This document shows, piece after piece, positions 4,460 to 6,654 of a stretch of DNA of 6,654 nt. The DNA is from Candidatus Pelagibacter sp. (GTDB lineage Bacteria > Pseudomonadota > Alphaproteobacteria > Pelagibacterales > Pelagibacteraceae), in assembly GCA_002704625.1 (NCBI GenBank), contig PAGZ01000047.1:1-6654 (forward strand). The letters are read 5' to 3'. The position numbers and the translations under genes are program-made. Under the pieces are notes generated by a model. It saw only the letters and a list, made by a program, of their open reading frames with translations. It ran no database searches and was not told where the DNA came from. How positions within the stretch are numbered: the first letter of the stretch is position 1; each line of letters starts with the position of its first letter.

Positions 4460-5143
4460 ATGTTTTTATCGAAAAAAAAGATAATGTTTAATCAACATAA
4501 ATATCTGATTATACATTATACAATGGTAAAATCAATAAGATGTCAACTCAAGATTAGAAATATTGAGAAAAGATTACCAGATATGCTTGATATGGTTCAT
4601 GGTATTGCGCAAACTCCAGCAGTTGCCATATTAGATTTTAATGAAACTCGGCGGCGTAAGTTTCCAGATGGTTATTATTTATATACTATTCAAGAACGTG
4701 GTAATGAAAGTCACGGCGTAATGATAGAAAAACGCACATCAACACGAGGTTATGTATCATTTTATCTTTTTGACCCTAATGGTCAGAAATGGGCAAATAC
4801 ATCTGGTTATTATTTAAGTGTTAGTTACAACAAGCAACAGCTTGGTTTAATTACATCGATATCGCCAAAAGCCTCGTGGAATCCTATGGGTTATTGTGGT
4901 TTATGGACATGCGTTATGGCTATTTTCTTTTCAAATGTTCGTCAAAGTACACGCGACGATAAACCTTTTGCCAAAGCTGATGTTAAGAAACTTTACAAAT
5001 ATCTTGATCAACACAAGGTTAAGTTTATTAATGAAATTAATGATCAACTTATTGAAGGAACTCGTTTAACGTATACCACGACCAGTGAATGCTCTATGTT
5101 TATTGATGCAGTTATAGGCAAAATTGCATTAGCATTAGCGTAA
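4460..5143 (+). CDS. Putative viral cysteine protease-like protein (His...Asp...Cys pattern)
   Basis: The frame gives 227 residues from ATG 4460. Residues 83-110 read ESHGVMIEKR...FYLFDPNGQK and residues 140-151 WNPMGYCGLWTC. The order His85, Asp105 (in FDPNG), Cys146 (in GYCGLW), with the cysteine opening a hydrophobic helix (CVMAIFF), resembles Ulp1/adenain-like (clan CE) cysteine peptidases and the many giant-virus proteins with an H-x-FxPxG-xn-C-xx-W layout. Some of these viral enzymes mature capsid proteins or remove ubiquitin-like tags. No membrane segment is visible. In-frame ATGs at 4484 and 4523 are alternatives; MVKSIRC at 4523 is attractive because TCTGATTATA lies 9 bases before it and the first 21 residues look unstructured. 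The assignment rests on motif order only; an inactive or unrelated fold is possible. Confidence 0.55.
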   Translation: MFLSKKKIMFNQHKYLIIHYTMVKSIRCQLKIRNIEKRLPDMLDMVHGIAQTPAVAILDFNETRRRKFPDGYYLYTIQERGNESHGVMIEKRTSTRGYVSFYLFDPNGQKWANTSGYYLSVSYNKQQLGLITSISPKASWNPMGYCGLWTCVMAIFFSNVRQSTRDDKPFAKADVKKLYKYLDQHKVKFINEINDQLIEGTRLTYTTTSECSMFIDAVIGKIALALA

Positions 5144-5149
5144 AATTGC
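5142..5149 (+). promoter_or_regulatory. AAAATTGC variant early motif overlapping a stop codon
   Basis: AAAATTGC begins within the TAA of the protease-like gene and lies 35 bases before the ATG at 5185. The ten-base word AAAATTGCAT occurs twice, at 5120-5129 and 5142-5151. It may serve the small basic gene downstream. Confidence 0.35.
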
Positions 5150-5170
5150 ATAATATTGAAATTGTCTAAC

Positions 5171-5180
5171 TCTAGTATAT
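5171..5180 (+). promoter_or_regulatory. TCTAGTATAT start-proximal motif, possible late promoter
   Basis: TCTAGTATAT ends 4 bases before the ATG at 5185, and a second TCTA lies at 5165. It matches the pattern found before 861 (minus) and 2423. Together with the AAAATTGC at 5142 the gene may have both an early-like and a late-like signal. Confidence 0.4.
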
Positions 5181-5184
5181 AGAA

Positions 5185-5412
5185 ATGTCTATTCCTAATT
5201 TTCAACAACTTATGAAACAGCAGGATAAAGAAAAAAATGAACTTGGCCCAAATATTAAAGTAAAAATAACTAATACGCCGAGTAGTGGTAAACTTCCTCG
5301 AACCAAAACAAAAAAGCGGCCTGTTAAGAAAGCCAATAGAAAAACTCGTACGCGAAAAAGTAAAAGAAATGTTCGACGCAGTAAAAACTCGGTGCGTAGG
5401 AAAAAGAAATAA
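5185..5412 (+). CDS. Small very basic protein, possible DNA-binding or virion protein
   Basis: ATG 5185 to TAA 5410-5412 gives 75 residues. The N-terminal third (MSIPNFQQLMKQQDKEKNEL) looks like a short helix. From about residue 36 onward it is almost wholly Lys/Arg with interspersed Thr, Asn and Ser (KTRTRKSKRNVRRSKNSVRRKKK region). No fold or catalytic motif is visible. Arginine is encoded by mixed CGN and AGA codons, which argues for selection on the protein rather than A-rich slippage. It resembles the tail of the nucleotidyltransferase at 2423. Small basic proteins in large DNA viruses often condense DNA or sit in the virion core; that role here is inferred from charge only. It starts 41 bases after the protease-like gene, on the same strand. 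Confidence 0.75.
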   Translation: MSIPNFQQLMKQQDKEKNELGPNIKVKITNTPSSGKLPRTKTKKRPVKKANRKTRTRKSKRNVRRSKNSVRRKKK

Positions 5413-5500
5413 AAAATCAATTTATGAATTCAAACTTAGGAGTATTTATAAAAAGAAAACATTGAACTAGATTAAGTATGATATTAATTAAATAATTATT

Positions 5501-5515
5501 AATATAATATAATAT
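5501..5515 (+). repeat. AATAT x3 microrepeat before the propeller gene
   Basis: Three tandem AATAT units lie 4 bases before ATG 5520, within a run of about 40 bases that is almost pure A/T. It probably forms the AT-rich promoter region of the next gene. The rest of the 107-base gap holds only a near-match AACATTGA at 5458-5465. Confidence 0.4.
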
Positions 5516-5519
5516 AATT

Positions 5520-6654
5520 ATGCCGGCACTAACACACAATAGAGTTAACAATGGTTTTAATGGTGGTCCTAGATTATCAAACGTGAGCACAGGTATTATT
5601 TTTCGAAGAACAGCTGGTACAGTGAATGCTGATGCTACACGTTCTAAAGCTTTAGTAGTTGGAAGCGTTGGTGCTAAAAGTAGATTTGTTCAAAGAGCAA
5701 TTAAAAAACAATATTGTACAGTGTGTCAGAATCAGATGGGGTGGAATCAACTTGGAGAAGATATTTCTGGCGATGCAAATAATGAATTTTTTGGCATTTC
5801 TGTTTCATTATCGTCTGATGGTAATACTGTTGCGATTGGTGCGCCAGGTGACATTGACGGCGAAGGGGCTGCCGATCCCCCGACTGGATACGTAAGAGTA
5901 TATAGGCGCACTGGAACAGAGTGGAATCAACTTGGAGAAGATATTGATGGCGAAGCAGCTAATGAATTTTTTGGCATTTCTGTTTCATTATCATCTAATG
6001 GTAATCGTGTTGCGATTGGGGCGCCTGGGACTGTTCCAGGTGACGACGGTGGGGGCGACAGTGGTATAGGACGTGTAAGAGTATATAGCTGGACTGGATC
6101 AGCGTGGCAAATAATCGGAGGCAATATTGATGGCCACACAAGTAATCAAAATTTTGGCCAATTTCTTTCATTATCATCTGATGGTAATCGTCTTGCGATT
6201 GGGGCGGTCTACAACGGCGCGGCCGGATCCGACAGCGTAGCGGTATATGAATATAATGAAGACCTCGTTGACCAGGCTGAGTGGGAAAAACTCCAAGAAT
6301 TCTTTTTTGACAGGCTTCTTGGTGGAGATGTTTCATTATCGTATTATGGTAATTATGTTGCGATCGGGGAGCCATACAACGATACTAATAGTATTAGCGG
6401 AGATTCAAAACATGGACATGTAATAGTATATCAATATGATGGGTCCAATTTTACTGAATTTGGACATATTTATGGCGATGACTACGATGAACTTGGCAGC
6501 TCTGTGTCATTATCATCTGATGGTAAACGTCTTGCGATTGGTGCCCCGATAACTGATCCGGCCCAAGGGCTCGGCGGCCCAGGACACGTAAGAGTATATG
6601 AATATAATGGATCACAGTGGGAAATACTTGGACAAGATATTGATGGCGAAGCAA
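5520..6654 (+). CDS. FG-GAP-like beta-propeller repeat protein (3' partial)
   Basis: ATG 5520 opens a frame that remains open to the right edge (378 residues). Residues 1-74 are a separate module: Gly/Asn-rich start, then ALVVGSVGAKSRFVQRAIKK and a CTVC pair (66-69). From Trp75 five repeats of 56-61 residues follow, starting at 75, 135, 196, 255 and 311, with a sixth at 367. The pattern is W-x-x-L-G-x-D-I-x-G, then SVSLSSDGNxVAIGAP, a variable Gly/Asp loop, and a strand VRVYxxxG. These resemble FG-GAP/integrin-alpha-type propeller blades. Seven blades are usual, so the gene probably continues at least 300-400 bases. Repeats 1 and 2 are nearly identical in DNA. Repeat 4 is degenerate (QEFFFDRLLGG in place of LGEDIDGE). 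GC is higher than in the preceding genes. Such proteins often mediate binding or sit on surfaces; virion or host-interaction roles are inference. No signal peptide is seen. Confidence 0.8.
   Translation, partial: MPALTHNRVNNGFNGGPRLSNVSTGIIFRRTAGTVNADATRSKALVVGSVGAKSRFVQRAIKKQYCTVCQNQMGWNQLGEDISGDANNEFFGISVSLSSDGNTVAIGAPGDIDGEGAADPPTGYVRVYRRTGTEWNQLGEDIDGEAANEFFGISVSLSSNGNRVAIGAPGTVPGDDGGGDSGIGRVRVYSWTGSAWQIIGGNIDGHTSNQNFGQFLSLSSDGNRLAIGAVYNGAAGSDSVAVYEYNEDLVDQAEWEKLQEFFFDRLLGGDVSLSYYGNYVAIGEPYNDTNSISGDSKHGHVIVYQYDGSNFTEFGHIYGDDYDELGSSVSLSSDGKRLAIGAPITDPAQGLGGPGHVRVYEYNGSQWEILGQDIDGEA
5741..6000 (+). repeat. Near-identical 180-base tandem blades
   Basis: The segments 5741-5820 and 5921-6000 are exactly 180 bases apart. 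By my count they agree at 73 of 80 positions, including a 33-base identical stretch starting at 5780 (copy at 5960). The following loop sequences differ and have different lengths. This points to recent duplication or gene conversion of a propeller blade. Confidence 0.85.

Noticed and set aside
5202..5470. Frames overlapping the small basic gene (5202-5420 minus, 5285-5470 plus)
   Set aside because: Antisense and shifted readings of Lys/Arg-rich codons; no independent start signal or coherent composition.
5742..6620. Regularly spaced repeats considered as a possible CRISPR array
   Set aside because: The repeats are about 170-180 bases apart, in frame and encode beta-propeller blades.
5659..6654. 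Other open frames over the propeller gene (5659-5895 plus; several on the minus strand)
   Set aside because: The long in-frame repeat protein from 5520 explains this DNA; the others follow from its repeated codons.

Overview
The window looks like a piece of a nucleocytoplasmic giant DNA virus (Nucleocytoviricota), most likely from the Mimiviridae/Klosneuvirus-like part of the group. The evidence is mutually supporting. There is a eukaryotic-type translation initiation factor eIF1A, two eukaryotic-type tRNA genes without encoded CCA, and a free-standing HNH nuclease. The mimivirus early promoter octamer AAAATTGA lies 53 bases before the eIF1A start codon. Long perfect hairpins sit at gene ends. 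Genes are intron-free, tightly packed and AT-rich, and lie on both strands. No bacterial operon logic is visible.

Layout, left to right. Positions 1-216 hold the end of an acidic, comparatively GC-rich gene (about 54% GC). A short intergenic segment and a 150-base purine tract follow. Next come a leftward gene for a small four-helix membrane protein (861-418) and, divergently, the eIF1A gene (981-1526). A small HNH endonuclease gene (1691-1990) points rightwards into a 13-bp perfect hairpin. Facing it from the other side are tRNA-Gln(UUG) and tRNA-Arg(UCU), both on the minus strand. Then come a 511-residue nucleotidyltransferase-like protein with a Lys/Arg-rich tail (2423-3958) and, convergent with it, an unrecognised 112-residue gene (4327-3989). 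A putative cysteine-protease-like protein (4460-5143) and a 75-residue very basic protein (5185-5412) follow. The window ends inside a protein built of FG-GAP-like beta-propeller repeats (from 5520), which runs off the right edge.

How the parts may work together: eIF1A and the two tRNAs fit the known habit of these viruses of carrying pieces of the translation apparatus. The nucleotidyltransferase may act in nucleotide or cofactor metabolism, but its substrate cannot be read from the sequence. The basic protein and basic tail could bind DNA or package with it, and the propeller protein could be structural or surface-exposed; both are inferences. Regulation is partly visible: AAAATTGA/AAAATTGC motifs about 35-120 bases upstream of some transcription units, a second TCT-R-TATAT-like motif a few bases before the ATG of others, and hairpins at gene ends. 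I found no defence system, CRISPR array, insertion sequence or integrated element. The most notable signals are the translation module, the hairpin that encloses a stop codon, and the shared start-proximal motif.
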